13,255 nucleotides of DNA from Treponema sp. (GCA_031288005.1 JAITSE010000034.1:1-13255); one strand, 5' to 3'. Shown: positions 1 to 6,724, counted from the stretch's first letter. Numbers and translations: made by a program. Notes: a model not told the origin generated them from the letters alone.

Positions 1-1262
1 AGGTCCCGCCTGCCGTCCACGTTGTTGAAAGCCCGCCAAGCCACTTCGGAACTGTTGTGGGGGTTCACCTCTTCGTCCACAACGATGATGCACTTGGTAT
101 ACATCATCTGGCCCATGCCCCAGAGGAAATTCATCACCTTCCGGGCATGACCTGGGAAGCGCTTCCTCACCGACACGATGACGCAGTTATGAAAGACCCC
201 CTCAAAAGGCATGGCCAGGTCCGCGATCTCCGGGCAGAGCTGCTGAAGCAGGGGCAGGAAGAGCCGCTCCGTGGCCCGGGCCATCCAGCAATCCTCCTTG
301 GGAGGGACGCCCACAATGGTGGCGGGGTAGACGGGGCTCCTGCGCCTGGTAATGCGCTGCAGGTGAAACACCGGATACTCGTCGGGCAGGGAATAAAACC
401 CCGTATGATCCCCGAAGGGCCCTTCAAGACGGCTTTCCGCCGGGTCGACATAGCCCTCAAGCACGAACTCCGCGTCAGCCGGAACCAGCAGGTCGCTCAG
501 GGTAGCCTTGCAGACTTCCGCGCCCCTGCCCCGGAGGAAGCCCGCGAAGAACATCTCCCACACCCCTTCCGGCAGAGGGGCGGTGGCCGCGTATATCACC
601 GCCGGATCGCAGCCCAGGGCGACCGCCACCGGCATACGCTCGCCCCGCTCCCGGTATTTATGGAAGAAATGCGCCCCGTCCTTGTGGAGATGCCAGTGCA
701 TTCCCGCCGAGCGCTTGTCGTACACCTGCATCCGGTACATCCCCAGGTTCCGCCTGCCGGTTTCCGGCTCTTCTGTGCAAACCAGGGGAAGGGTCAGGAA
801 AGGCCCGCCGTCTTGGGGCCAGCAGGTAAGAACCGGAAGACTGTCGAAACCCGCCTCGTCATCGATCACCTCCTGGCAAAGGGGGCGGGACTTTTTCCGC
901 GGGATAAGACTCAACGCCGCGGGCAGCCTTGGAAGCGCCCCCGGGACAGCCGTGAAGGGATTGAAGTCCCTGGCCGCGGACCAGGCCCAGTCGATAAGCC
1001 CGCGGATTTCCCGGGCCTTAGCGTCCAGGCTTTCGGCGTTCAAGGCCATCGCCATGCGCCGCTCGCTGCCCATAAGATTTATCGCCAGAGGATAGGCGGA
1101 ACCCCTGACCCGCTCAAAAAGGAGCGCCGGCCCCCCCTCCCCCATCACCCGCCCCGCAACAGCGGAAATCTCAAGCCTCGGGTCCACCGGGACGGCGATC
1201 CGCTTGAGTTCCCCCGCCTTTTCCAGGGCGGCGATAAAATCCTGCAAATTCTGATAAGCCAT
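1..1262 (-). CDS. ubiD: UbiD-family decarboxylase (3' end cut by window edge)
   Basis: UbiD enzymes are prenylated-FMN-dependent (de)carboxylases acting on aromatic or unsaturated acids, for example in ubiquinone or menaquinone synthesis. The minus strand is open from ATG 1262 to the window edge, giving 420 residues (MAYQNLQDFIAALEKAGELK...). Family signatures are visible: NLGMYR (N172 to R177), the MHWHLHKDG block with H191, E232 in PEGVWE, and EGPFGDHTGFY with E280 and D285. By analogy with fungal Fdc1, N172, H191 and E232 would hold the metal and phosphate of the cofactor, and R177, E280 and D285 would form the catalytic network. Family members are usually about 480 to 600 residues, so a C-terminal part lies outside. 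The start has no strong ribosome binding site but is the natural N-terminus. The substrate cannot be read from sequence. It lies downstream of apbE on the same strand. Confidence 0.93.
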   Translation of the reverse strand, partial: MAYQNLQDFIAALEKAGELKRIAVPVDPRLEISAVAGRVMGEGGPALLFERVRGSAYPLAINLMGSERRMAMALNAESLDAKAREIRGLIDWAWSAARDFNPFTAVPGALPRLPAALSLIPRKKSRPLCQEVIDDEAGFDSLPVLTCWPQDGGPFLTLPLVCTEEPETGRRNLGMYRMQVYDKRSAGMHWHLHKDGAHFFHKYRERGERMPVAVALGCDPAVIYAATAPLPEGVWEMFFAGFLRGRGAEVCKATLSDLLVPADAEFVLEGYVDPAESRLEGPFGDHTGFYSLPDEYPVFHLQRITRRRSPVYPATIVGVPPKEDCWMARATERLFLPLLQQLCPEIADLAMPFEGVFHNCVIVSVRKRFPGHARKVMNFLWGMGQMMYTKCIIVVDEEVNPHNSSEVAWRAFNNVDGRRD

Positions 1263-1314
1263 AGAAACACCATAAAAACATGAGATCAACGATTACTCAG
1301 GGGGGGAAAGTCGC

Positions 1315-1416
1315 GGACCGGAGACCTCCGGTCTCAGCGGTCCGACCCCCTGCCTCCAGCCCTACGGCCAGCAGTTTGCTTGCAAACTGCCAAGCGGCCT
1401 GCGACCGAAGGTCGCA
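1315..1416. repeat. Cluster of three short hairpins upstream of ubiD
   Basis: Three consecutive inverted repeats are seen. At 1315-1343, GGACCG and GAGACC pair with GGTCTC and CGGTCC around a TCC loop, with an AG bulge on one arm. At 1371-1390, GCAGTTTG pairs with CAAACTGC around CTTG. At 1400-1416, TGCGACC pairs with GGTCGCA around GAA. None is followed by a T-run, so they do not look like terminators. They belong to the hairpin-rich style seen in the other gaps of this window. Confidence 0.8.
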
Positions 1417-1435
1417 CGGACCCCCAGGCTTGGGA

Positions 1436-1471
1436 GGGACAGACCCCCCAGCCTTAGGGGGGACAGACCCC
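1436..1471. repeat. Direct repeat of GGGACAGACCCC with a C6/G6 inverted repeat
   Basis: The 12-mer GGGACAGACCCC occurs at 1436-1447 and again at 1460-1471. Between them CCCCCC (1444-1449) and GGGGGG (1457-1462) can pair around a seven-base loop. The cause is unknown; this is part of the repeat-filled gap between ubiD and apbE. Confidence 0.7.
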
Positions 1472-1486
1472 GGAGAACCAATGCGG

Positions 1487-1561
1487 GGAGTTTTGGAACT
1501 TACAACACGATCCACAAACTTAGACACTGCTCCCAAAACTCCAAGCGACCCGTAGGGTCGC
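1487..1561. repeat. Long-loop inverted repeat followed by a GTA-loop hairpin
   Basis: GGAGTTTTGG (1487-1496) is repeated inverted as CCAAAACTCC (1533-1542) around 36 bases. Directly after, GCGACCC pairs with GGGTCGC around GTA (1545-1561). With the other two repeat entries this accounts for most of the gap between ubiD and apbE; no gene is supported in 1263-1592. Confidence 0.75.
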
Positions 1562-1592
1562 AGAACAGGCCTGGTTCCTGACAAAGAAACAT

Positions 1593-2600
1593 TCACTCAG
1601 GCGCAACCCGGTAACTCTCGTCGGTCAGGATAAACCCCGCCTCTCCGCAGACCCTTATGCTTTTGTCCTCAAAGATGAAAACCGCCCCCGCCCCTTCAAG
1701 AGACTCAACCAGAACCTTTCCCCGCTCGTAACCCAGAACAAACACGGCGGTAGAAAGAGCGTCCGCGTCAACGGAGCGCCCCGTAACGATGCTGACCGAC
1801 AAAAGGCCGTTCCTCACCGGGTACCCATCGGCGGGAGAAAGAATGTGGTGGTAGCGCGCCCCGCCTGACTCAAAAAACCGCTCGTACACCCCGGAAGTAA
1901 CCACCGTCTGATCCCGCACTTCCATGATCCCAATATAAGCGCCCCGGCTGTCCAGAGGATTCTGAATCCCCACCCTCCAGGCGCCGCGGTCCCGCTTCTC
2001 GCCATAAACCAGGATATTCCCCCCCAGGTCGATAATCGCCCGCTTAATCCGGTGTTTCAGGAGTATCTTCGCCGCCTCATCCGCCGCATAACCCTTGGCA
2101 ATAGCCCCCAGGTCCAGGGCCATGCCGGGCCGCTTGAGAAAAACCGTAAGCCCTTCCCGGTCAAGCTCCACATCCCGCCAGTTTACCAGGGGAAGCAGAC
2201 CCTCAATCTCCTCCTGAGACGGAAGCCGGGCATTGTCCCCTCCTATCCCCCAAAGAGAAACCAGAGGCCCGACGGTGGGGTCAAAAGCCCCCCCGGAAAG
2301 TTCCGCATACCGGAGCGCCGCCTCTATCACCTCAAAAACATCGGGATGAACCGCCACAGGCGCTCCCCCGGCATTGGCGTTGATCCGCTCCAACTCCGTC
2401 CCCGGCAGAGTAACGCTCATCCGGCTTTCTATCTCCCGGAAACGCCCGAATATCTCCCGGTACGCCTCCGCCCTCCCCTGTTCATAGAGGCTGACGCTAC
2501 ACACAGTCCCCAGGACAAACTCCGACTGGGAAGGCGGCCCCTTCCGGCACCCCGCCAAGACGATAAGGACGCAAACTAAAAGGTATCGAACTTTCAACAT
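1593..2600 (-). CDS. apbE: ApbE-type FAD:protein FMN transferase, lipoprotein
   Basis: ApbE/Ftp proteins split FAD and attach FMN covalently to threonine residues of flavoproteins outside the cytoplasmic membrane; spirochaetal Ftp also handles FAD in the periplasm. The chosen start gives 335 residues, beginning MLKVRYLLVCVLIVLAGC, a lipoprotein signal with the acceptor cysteine at residue 18. Family motifs follow: GGAFDPTVGPL (about 103), the FAD-binding DLGAIAKGYAAD (about 163), SGVYERF (about 236), HHILSPADGYPV (about 251) and the metal-binding DADALSTA (about 278). The frame stays open upstream to 2756, but that stretch runs through intergenic hairpins and a probable promoter, so it is not used. 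An ATG at 2618 (MADSYIM...) is an alternative start. ubiD follows 330 bp downstream on the same strand. Confidence 0.95.
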   Translation of the reverse strand: MLKVRYLLVCVLIVLAGCRKGPPSQSEFVLGTVCSVSLYEQGRAEAYREIFGRFREIESRMSVTLPGTELERINANAGGAPVAVHPDVFEVIEAALRYAELSGGAFDPTVGPLVSLWGIGGDNARLPSQEEIEGLLPLVNWRDVELDREGLTVFLKRPGMALDLGAIAKGYAADEAAKILLKHRIKRAIIDLGGNILVYGEKRDRGAWRVGIQNPLDSRGAYIGIMEVRDQTVVTSGVYERFFESGGARYHHILSPADGYPVRNGLLSVSIVTGRSVDADALSTAVFVLGYERGKVLVESLEGAGAVFIFEDKSIRVCGEAGFILTDESYRVAPE

Positions 2601-2625
2601 AATGTACGAATCCGCCATCTGCCCT

Positions 2626-2671
2626 GGAACCGGAGGTTCCTGGAACCTCTGGTTCGTAGAACCGCGGTTCC
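2626..2671. repeat. Alternating GGAACC / GGTTCC half-site array in the apbE leader
   Basis: Six half-sites alternate in orientation: GGAACC (2626), GGTTCC (2635), GGAACC (2642), GGTTC (2651), GAACC (2659) and GGTTCC (2666). They are separated by one to three bases. Each unit can pair with either neighbour, so the segment can form several mutually exclusive triloop hairpins. It lies between the predicted apbE promoter and the apbE start codon and would be in the 5' leader of that mRNA. Confidence 0.85.
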
Positions 2672-2682
2672 TTAGTGGCGCA

Positions 2683-2711
2683 ATTCTACCGTAATTATCC
2701 CTCTCCGTCCA
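2683..2711 (-). promoter_or_regulatory. Predicted promoter for apbE
   Basis: Read on the minus strand, TGGACG (2711-2706) is followed after 17 bases by TAGAAT (2688-2683), close to the sigma-70 consensus. Transcription would begin near 2676 and carry a leader of about 75 bases containing the alternating half-site array. This supports an apbE start at 2600 or 2618 rather than further upstream. Confidence 0.45.
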
Positions 2712-2741
2712 CAGCGCCCCAAGCGCTCCATTGCCGGCTCC

Positions 2742-2856
2742 GCGGTTTTGGAACAAAGCTCCAAAACCGCACGGGGTAATTTGCGCAAACCTGCGGTTTG
2801 CACAAATTACCTAAGCGGATTTGAGAGACCGAAGGTCTTCGGTCTCTCAAATCCGC
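2742..2856. repeat. Three adjacent long hairpins between apbE and the DRTGG gene
   Basis: Hairpin 1 (2742-2770) has an 11-bp stem, GCGGTTTTGGA with TCCAAAACCGC. Hairpin 2 (2775-2811) pairs GGTAATTTG with CAAATTACC and GCAAACC with GGTTTGC around TGC, with one C/A mismatch. Hairpin 3 (2815-2856) is a perfect 20-bp stem with a two-base centre, starting GCGGATTTGAGAGACCGAAG. Hairpins 1 and 3 both end in CCGC followed by ACGGGG. They fill the divergent region between two promoters; no T-run follows. Confidence 0.9.
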
Positions 2857-2868
2857 ACGGGGCCGTTG

Positions 2869-2897
2869 TTGAATTAGACGCGGGCTTATGCTATGCT
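2869..2897 (+). promoter_or_regulatory. Predicted promoter for the DRTGG-folate gene run
   Basis: TTGAAT (2869-2874) and TATGCT (2892-2897) are 17 bases apart, with TG just before the -10 box as in an extended -10 promoter. The start would fall near 2904, placing a GGGGGA ribosome site and ATG 2920 correctly downstream and ruling out the earlier in-frame ATG at 2893. Confidence 0.5.
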
Positions 2898-2919
2898 TTA
2901 CGAAGAATGGGGGACGATA

Positions 2920-3276
2920 ATGATCGTAACTGAAGCGATAAATATTTTGGAAGGGCAGTTTTTTTGCGGCAATGATAAAGCGGATCTGGTAGTTACCTCC
3001 GCCTGCGGAGCGGATCTTATGAGCGATGTCATGGCTTTTGTAAAAGATCGCGTGCTTCTGCTCACGGGCCTGGTAAATCCCCAGGTAATCCGGACAGCGG
3101 AACTTTTAGATATTCACTGCATTATTTTTGTACGGGGGAAAAGCCCCAGCCGGGACATGATCGATATGGCAGAGGAATCGAATATCATCCTTGGGGGGAC
3201 CAGGCTGCCCATGTTTCTCGCCTGCGGGAAGCTCTACGAGGCCGGACTCAAAGCCGGTGGAACCAGACCTATCTGA
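2920..3276 (+). CDS. DRTGG-domain protein
   Basis: This small single-domain protein (118 residues from ATG 2920) matches the DRTGG family as remembered. The core reads ADLMSDVMAF (31-40), LLLTGLVNPQVIRTAELLDI (47 onward), CIIFVRGKSP (67-76) and ends MFLACGKLYEAGL. Stand-alone DRTGG proteins are often found in anaerobes close to [FeFe]-hydrogenase or signalling genes and are thought to be ligand-binding sensors, but their biochemical role is not settled. No membrane segment or signal peptide is seen. The GGGGGA site six bases before the ATG and the upstream promoter decide the start. It leads a plus-strand run with the folate enzyme 35 bp downstream. Confidence 0.87.
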   Translation: MIVTEAINILEGQFFCGNDKADLVVTSACGADLMSDVMAFVKDRVLLLTGLVNPQVIRTAELLDIHCIIFVRGKSPSRDMIDMAEESNIILGGTRLPMFLACGKLYEAGLKAGGTRPI

Positions 3277-3311
3277 CGCGCCCTGGCCCGGCGGATGGAG
3301 AGAGGGAGTCT

Positions 3312-3911
3312 ATGCAAGGCGAAAGCAAAGCGGAACTGCGGGACCTGATGAAGCGCCGCCTGAAAGAGGCGCCATCTTCCCTCTGGCATGACGAAGGGGC
3401 CGCGGCAGCCCGGCTGCTTGAGAAAATCTTCCGCCGCAGCCGCGGGCAAAGCGTCCTTGTTTTTCTCTCCACGCCCCTTGAAATAGACGCCGCGCCCCTG
3501 CTTGAAACCGTCCTGTCCCTGGGAGAGAAAGCCTTTGCTCCAACAATCTCAGGTGAAAACCTCGTGTTCCGCCGCGTCCACAGCGCTGCGGGGCCCTGGA
3601 AAACAGGACCCTTGGGCATACGGGAACCGGCGCTCCAGAGCGAAGTTTTGGGGCCTCATGATTTTCCCGTTCTGGCCCTTGTTCCGGGCATGGCCTTTGA
3701 TCTTTCAGGTGGACGCCTTGGATACGGCAAAGCCTGCTACGACAGGTTTTTCACAAGACTCGGCGGCCCTTGCTTCAAAATCGGTCTTTGCATGAACGCT
3801 CAAATTCTGCCCCGGATTCCCGCGGATCCCTGGGATGTACCCATGGACGCGCTTTGCACGGGATCGCGGTTTATCCCGGTTGCCGAAGTTCCGCCTGAAT
3901 GGTTAAAATAG
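3312..3911 (+). CDS. 5-formyltetrahydrofolate cyclo-ligase (MTHFS)
   Basis: This enzyme uses ATP to convert 5-formyl-THF into 5,10-methenyl-THF, returning the storage form to the one-carbon pool. The 199-residue product has the family length. The substrate-side TPLEID sits at 54-59. The signature runs from LVPGMAFD (123-130) to RLGYGKACYDRF (135-146), with a nucleotide-binding glycine/lysine-rich loop. C-terminal GLCMNAQILPRIP and DPWDVPMD follow; many relatives have EPHD, so the tryptophan is a small departure. An AGAGGGAG site lies just before ATG 3312. It sits 35 bp after the DRTGG gene and is probably co-transcribed with it. Cytoplasmic housekeeping role. Confidence 0.95.
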   Translation: MQGESKAELRDLMKRRLKEAPSSLWHDEGAAAARLLEKIFRRSRGQSVLVFLSTPLEIDAAPLLETVLSLGEKAFAPTISGENLVFRRVHSAAGPWKTGPLGIREPALQSEVLGPHDFPVLALVPGMAFDLSGGRLGYGKACYDRFFTRLGGPCFKIGLCMNAQILPRIPADPWDVPMDALCTGSRFIPVAEVPPEWLK

Positions 3912-3986
3912 CGGCGCAAACAGCCTTAACATAGAAAATACGGGCAGGGCCTCCGCCCGGCGTTAAAACATAAGGAGAATAACAAT

Positions 3987-4571
3987 ATGGGACGGATAAA
4001 AAGCGCGCTTGAGATAGCGCTTGAAAGAACCGAATCAGTCAAGAGCGACAAAACCGGCATAGAACACTTTGAAGCGCGGCAGCAGGGAAAGCGGCTTGCC
4101 AACGAATTCCTGGCGGGAAGCGCTTCCCTGGAGGAGGCTCTCAAAAAATACCCCAAAGATCAGCAGGCCGCGGTTAAAGAGGGTATTTTCGATGTCCTTA
4201 AGGCGCAGACAACGCTGCCCCAGAGCGGGGAAGACATAAAGCGGCTGGAATTAGTTGGGAAAGGGCTGCAAATGATCCTTAGAGATCAGCCCTTTGCCGC
4301 CCTCTACAGGCAGTTTATCCAGGCCATGACCCAGTACCTGGATGAAACCGCGCAATACGAAGAAGCCATCAAGCGCCAATTCGCTCCCAAACTGCGGCAG
4401 AAAGAAGAGGAGCTTGCCCGGCGTCTTGGCAGGAAACTGCGGCTTGACCCTTTCCAGGACCCCGAATTTATCGCGTTTTACAACCAGAATATGGCGAGCC
4501 TCCGATCGGGATATCAGAGCCTGACTGAGCAGATCCGGGAGCAGGCAGACTCGGCCTTTGAAAAGGCTTAA
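3987..4571 (+). CDS. Conserved helical protein of unknown function
   Basis: The 194-residue, charged, apparently soluble and mostly helical protein begins MGRIKSALEIALERTESVKS. It has a strong AAGGAG ribosome site before ATG 3987. The second half (about 120-160) is rich in Glu, Arg, Lys and Gln with QKEEELARRLGRKLRL, suggesting a coiled or long helical segment. There is no signal peptide, no membrane span and no catalytic motif I can name. It resembles uncharacterised proteins seen in spirochaetes, but that is recollection only. It follows the folate gene by 75 bp, which include a small CGGGC/GCCCG hairpin (about 3940-3960), and is followed by the methyltransferase after six bases. Base composition matches the host genes rather than the restriction island. 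Confidence 0.85.
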   Translation: MGRIKSALEIALERTESVKSDKTGIEHFEARQQGKRLANEFLAGSASLEEALKKYPKDQQAAVKEGIFDVLKAQTTLPQSGEDIKRLELVGKGLQMILRDQPFAALYRQFIQAMTQYLDETAQYEEAIKRQFAPKLRQKEEELARRLGRKLRLDPFQDPEFIAFYNQNMASLRSGYQSLTEQIREQADSAFEKA

Positions 4572-4577
4572 TCCAGG

Positions 4578-5630
4578 ATGAATCAGCGGCCCAAGACTAT
4601 GCGCCCCCACTTTGAAAAAATCCCCAATGACTATATAAAGGCAAATGATATTTATTTAGGCCGTTCCGAGGAACTGATGAAACGGATAGCCCCTGATTCT
4701 ATCGCGCTCTCTTTTTGGTCGCCTCCTTACTTTGTGGGGAAAGAATACGAACAAAACGAAACCTACGATTCCTGGCAGGAAATGTTAAAAACAGTTATTC
4801 AGTTACACTCTCAGGTGTTAAAACCTGGCGGCTTTATGGTGATTAATATTGCTGATATTTTAGCCTTCAAAGATGAGAATATGCCGAGAATTCAAGGCAT
4901 GAACACTTCAAATCATAAAAGTCTGGTTACAAGGGATATGGTCATAAAGGCCAAAGAAAAATATCCTCATTACAATCGAGATCAATTAGCGGAATACCTC
5001 GGTTGCAGTGAGCAGACTATTGACCGCAGACTAAACGGTAATAATATTCGCGGAGGGAAACATCAAACACAGACAAGAGTTAAACTGGTAGGCGGTTCTC
5101 TTGAATCGTATGCCTACGAATGCGGTTTGTATCTTTATGACAAAAGAATATGGAAAAAAGACCCGGCATGGGCAAATTCACGATGGACTACCAACACCTT
5201 AAAGGCGGTTAGCGAAACAGAAGATTTGTATATTTTTTGGAAGGCTGGGGAATATGTTGTTAATCGTTCCCGCCTTTCAGAACAGGAATGGAAGGAATGG
5301 GGATACCGTCAAATATGGGATATTCAATCTGTTCGGAAAAATGACGATCATGAAGCAAAATTCCCAGAAGAACTTGCAAGAAGGGTGATAAAATTATTGA
5401 GTGATCCTCACGATACTGTATTAGACCCATTTATGGGCAGTGGAACAACGGCAATCGCCGCCTATAAAGAAAACCGCCAATACATCGGCATAGAAAAAGA
5501 GAAAAAATATGTTTTACTCGCCAAAGAAAATCTAAAATATGCGCTAATTCAAACATCTCTTTTCGACACGCTCAAAATTGAAAATCCGCATACCGCCATG
5601 CCGCTATCCGCCGCAGTATTTCAAAGCTGA
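4578..5630 (+). CDS. Type II DNA methyltransferase, probably N4-cytosine, of a BglI-like system
   Basis: It transfers a methyl group from S-adenosylmethionine to DNA to protect the host. The 350-residue protein has catalytic SPPY at 48-51, typical of N4-cytosine and some N6-adenine enzymes, and the cofactor site DPFMGSGTT at 283-291 followed by YIGIE. The catalytic motif precedes the cofactor motif, the beta-class order, with the target-recognition region between them. That region contains a helix-turn-helix-like stretch at about 130-152 (DQLAEYLGCSEQTIDRRL). The partner endonuclease resembles BglI, so GCCNNNNNGGC is the likely site; which base is modified is inferred. Start ATG 4578 has only a weak CCAGG upstream and lies six bases after the previous gene, suggesting read-through expression. 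The gene is AT-richer than its left neighbours, and its last 59 bp overlap the endonuclease gene antisense. Confidence 0.93.
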   Translation: MNQRPKTMRPHFEKIPNDYIKANDIYLGRSEELMKRIAPDSIALSFWSPPYFVGKEYEQNETYDSWQEMLKTVIQLHSQVLKPGGFMVINIADILAFKDENMPRIQGMNTSNHKSLVTRDMVIKAKEKYPHYNRDQLAEYLGCSEQTIDRRLNGNNIRGGKHQTQTRVKLVGGSLESYAYECGLYLYDKRIWKKDPAWANSRWTTNTLKAVSETEDLYIFWKAGEYVVNRSRLSEQEWKEWGYRQIWDIQSVRKNDDHEAKFPEELARRVIKLLSDPHDTVLDPFMGSGTTAIAAYKENRQYIGIEKEKKYVLLAKENLKYALIQTSLFDTLKIENPHTAMPLSAAVFQS

Positions 5631-6453
5631 CGCGAGCGCGGACTTTGCGAGGGTCTTTTTCTTTGTCGTCTTTTCCGGGAAATAACAAACCGGGATACGT
5701 TTGTAAATAGCGGGGGTTCTCCGTAAGCAATATGCCGTTAGGAATGGAAACTAATGACACGCGGCCAAGGGGTTGCCCCTTTTTTTCGCCTGTGAGTCCC
5801 AGCATTTTATAAACTGGTTTCAAAACTATATGAATAACCGGAGCTATTGTTCCATCGTTTAACACAAATAGAGGCGGTATAGCGCAGTGAAAAGGATGAG
5901 ACACCCTTTGACCTTTGGCAAGCATCGTATCGTTAATAATTCCAAAATCTTTTTCAGTCCATTTCCCATTACCGGATATTTGATTATGGGACATAACCGC
6001 ATGATCTTGGTCGTCCCGCGGCCCCACAGATTTTATGTCTATAAACAACCAAAGGGAATCGGTAATTTTCAAAATAGAGCGAATTTTTTCACTGGAAATA
6101 ATATATCTGTCATCAGGACCAGTCGGTATGCCCGTGTCTCTAACCCTGAAAGATGAGGCAAGAAAGCGGGAGAGTTTTGGACAAAACACATGCTCTCCCA
6201 CTTCTATCCAGGGGAATTGGTCGCCTTTTGGCTGCCTCCCGCGATCTTCCGGCGGATAATTTTGCCAAAAGGGATATAAAAAAGACGCCTCATTATAGTC
6301 TCTTTGAATTTCGTCATGTTGTCTTGTCATAAAATCCGACAATAGTTCCATGCAAAACCATTCAATTTGTATCAAAGATTCAGCATTGTTTAGAAAAAAT
6401 GTCCGGGCTTCATTATAGAGTCTAAATTGTTTTTCACGGTATTGATTAAACAT
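5572..6453 (-). CDS. Type II restriction endonuclease, BglI family
   Basis: It cuts unmethylated DNA. The 293-residue product closely follows R.BglI (299 residues, cutting GCCNNNNNGGC) as I recall it. Matching blocks are PPEDRGRQPKGDQFPWIEVG, GIPTGPDDRY, LFIDIKSVGPRD, SGNGKW and DGTIAPVIHI. The BglI active site (D116, D142, K144) corresponds to D114, D139 and K141 here (GPD and DIK), so the enzyme looks intact. ATG 6453 is chosen because it has a GGAAGA site six bases upstream and its start, MFNQYREKQF, lines up with BglI; a TTG at 6468 is less likely. The start overlaps the controller gene by eight bases, suggesting translational coupling. The 3' end overlaps the methyltransferase gene convergently. 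Confidence 0.93.
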   Translation of the reverse strand: MFNQYREKQFRLYNEARTFFLNNAESLIQIEWFCMELLSDFMTRQHDEIQRDYNEASFLYPFWQNYPPEDRGRQPKGDQFPWIEVGEHVFCPKLSRFLASSFRVRDTGIPTGPDDRYIISSEKIRSILKITDSLWLFIDIKSVGPRDDQDHAVMSHNQISGNGKWTEKDFGIINDTMLAKGQRVSHPFHCAIPPLFVLNDGTIAPVIHIVLKPVYKMLGLTGEKKGQPLGRVSLVSIPNGILLTENPRYLQTYPGLLFPGKDDKEKDPRKVRARVSFEILRRIAAWRYADFQF

Positions 6454-6670
6454 TATTTTCTTCCACAATTAACTCAACCGGAGCGACATTTAATGCCGCC
6501 GCGATTACCTGCAAGGAATCCAGCGTAATATTGCGTTCGCCACGCTCAATACCGCCAATATAAGTCCTGTGTAGACCTGCTCTTTCCGCTAATTCCTCTT
6601 GGGAAATATTGAGACTTTTCCGGTATTTCTTAATGTTATTCCCCACAATAGCGCTCAATTTATCATCCAT
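6446..6670 (-). CDS. Restriction controller (C) protein, XRE-type regulator
   Basis: The small 74-residue DNA-binding protein has one helix-turn-helix of the XRE/Cro family: SQEELAERAGLHRTYIGGIE at about 23-42, then NITLDSLQVIAAALNVAP. Size, sequence style and position directly upstream of the endonuclease gene fit C proteins. These bind as dimers to C-boxes at their own promoter, first activating and later repressing transcription of the C-R pair so that the endonuclease appears after the methyltransferase. A C-box-like ACTTATAGTC lies 23-32 bases upstream of the ATG. The stop codon overlaps the endonuclease start (ATGTTTAA), so both are probably on one transcript. Confidence 0.9.
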   Translation of the reverse strand: MDDKLSAIVGNNIKKYRKSLNISQEELAERAGLHRTYIGGIERGERNITLDSLQVIAAALNVAPVELIVEENNV

Positions 6671-6692
6671 AGCGTTATTTTCCGTTATGGAT

Positions 6693-6724
6693 GACTATAA
6701 GTGGCGCCGCTTTATTCAGGACAA
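6693..6724 (-). promoter_or_regulatory. C-box-like operator and promoter of the C-R operon
   Basis: On the minus strand ACTTATAGTC (6702-6693) is identical to the core of operator half-sites known for C proteins such as C.Esp1396I (TTATAGTC). It contains TATAGT (6699-6694), which can serve as a -10 box, with TTGTCC (6724-6719) 19 bases upstream as a poor -35. Operator and promoter overlap as expected for autoregulation. No clear second half-site is visible, which is unusual. Confidence 0.5.

Noticed and set aside
57..1283. Plus-strand open frame of 408 codons over the left end
   Set aside because: It lies antisense to a clear UbiD reading frame with family motifs; its own translation is Arg/Pro/His-rich with no recognisable domain.
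1297..1596. Minus-strand 99-codon frame between apbE and ubiD
   Set aside because: Low-complexity Gly/Pro/Ser product that simply translates the hairpins and G/C runs of the gap.
2601..2756. N-terminal extension of ApbE
   Set aside because: The extension crosses the half-site array and a likely promoter, while the internal start gives a proper lipoprotein signal.
1315..2856. CRISPR array
   Set aside because: The repeats are hairpins of different sequence without constant repeat length or unique spacers, and no cas gene is present.
6454..6468. TTG start of the endonuclease at 6468
   Set aside because: ATG 6453 has a ribosome site and aligns with the BglI N-terminus.
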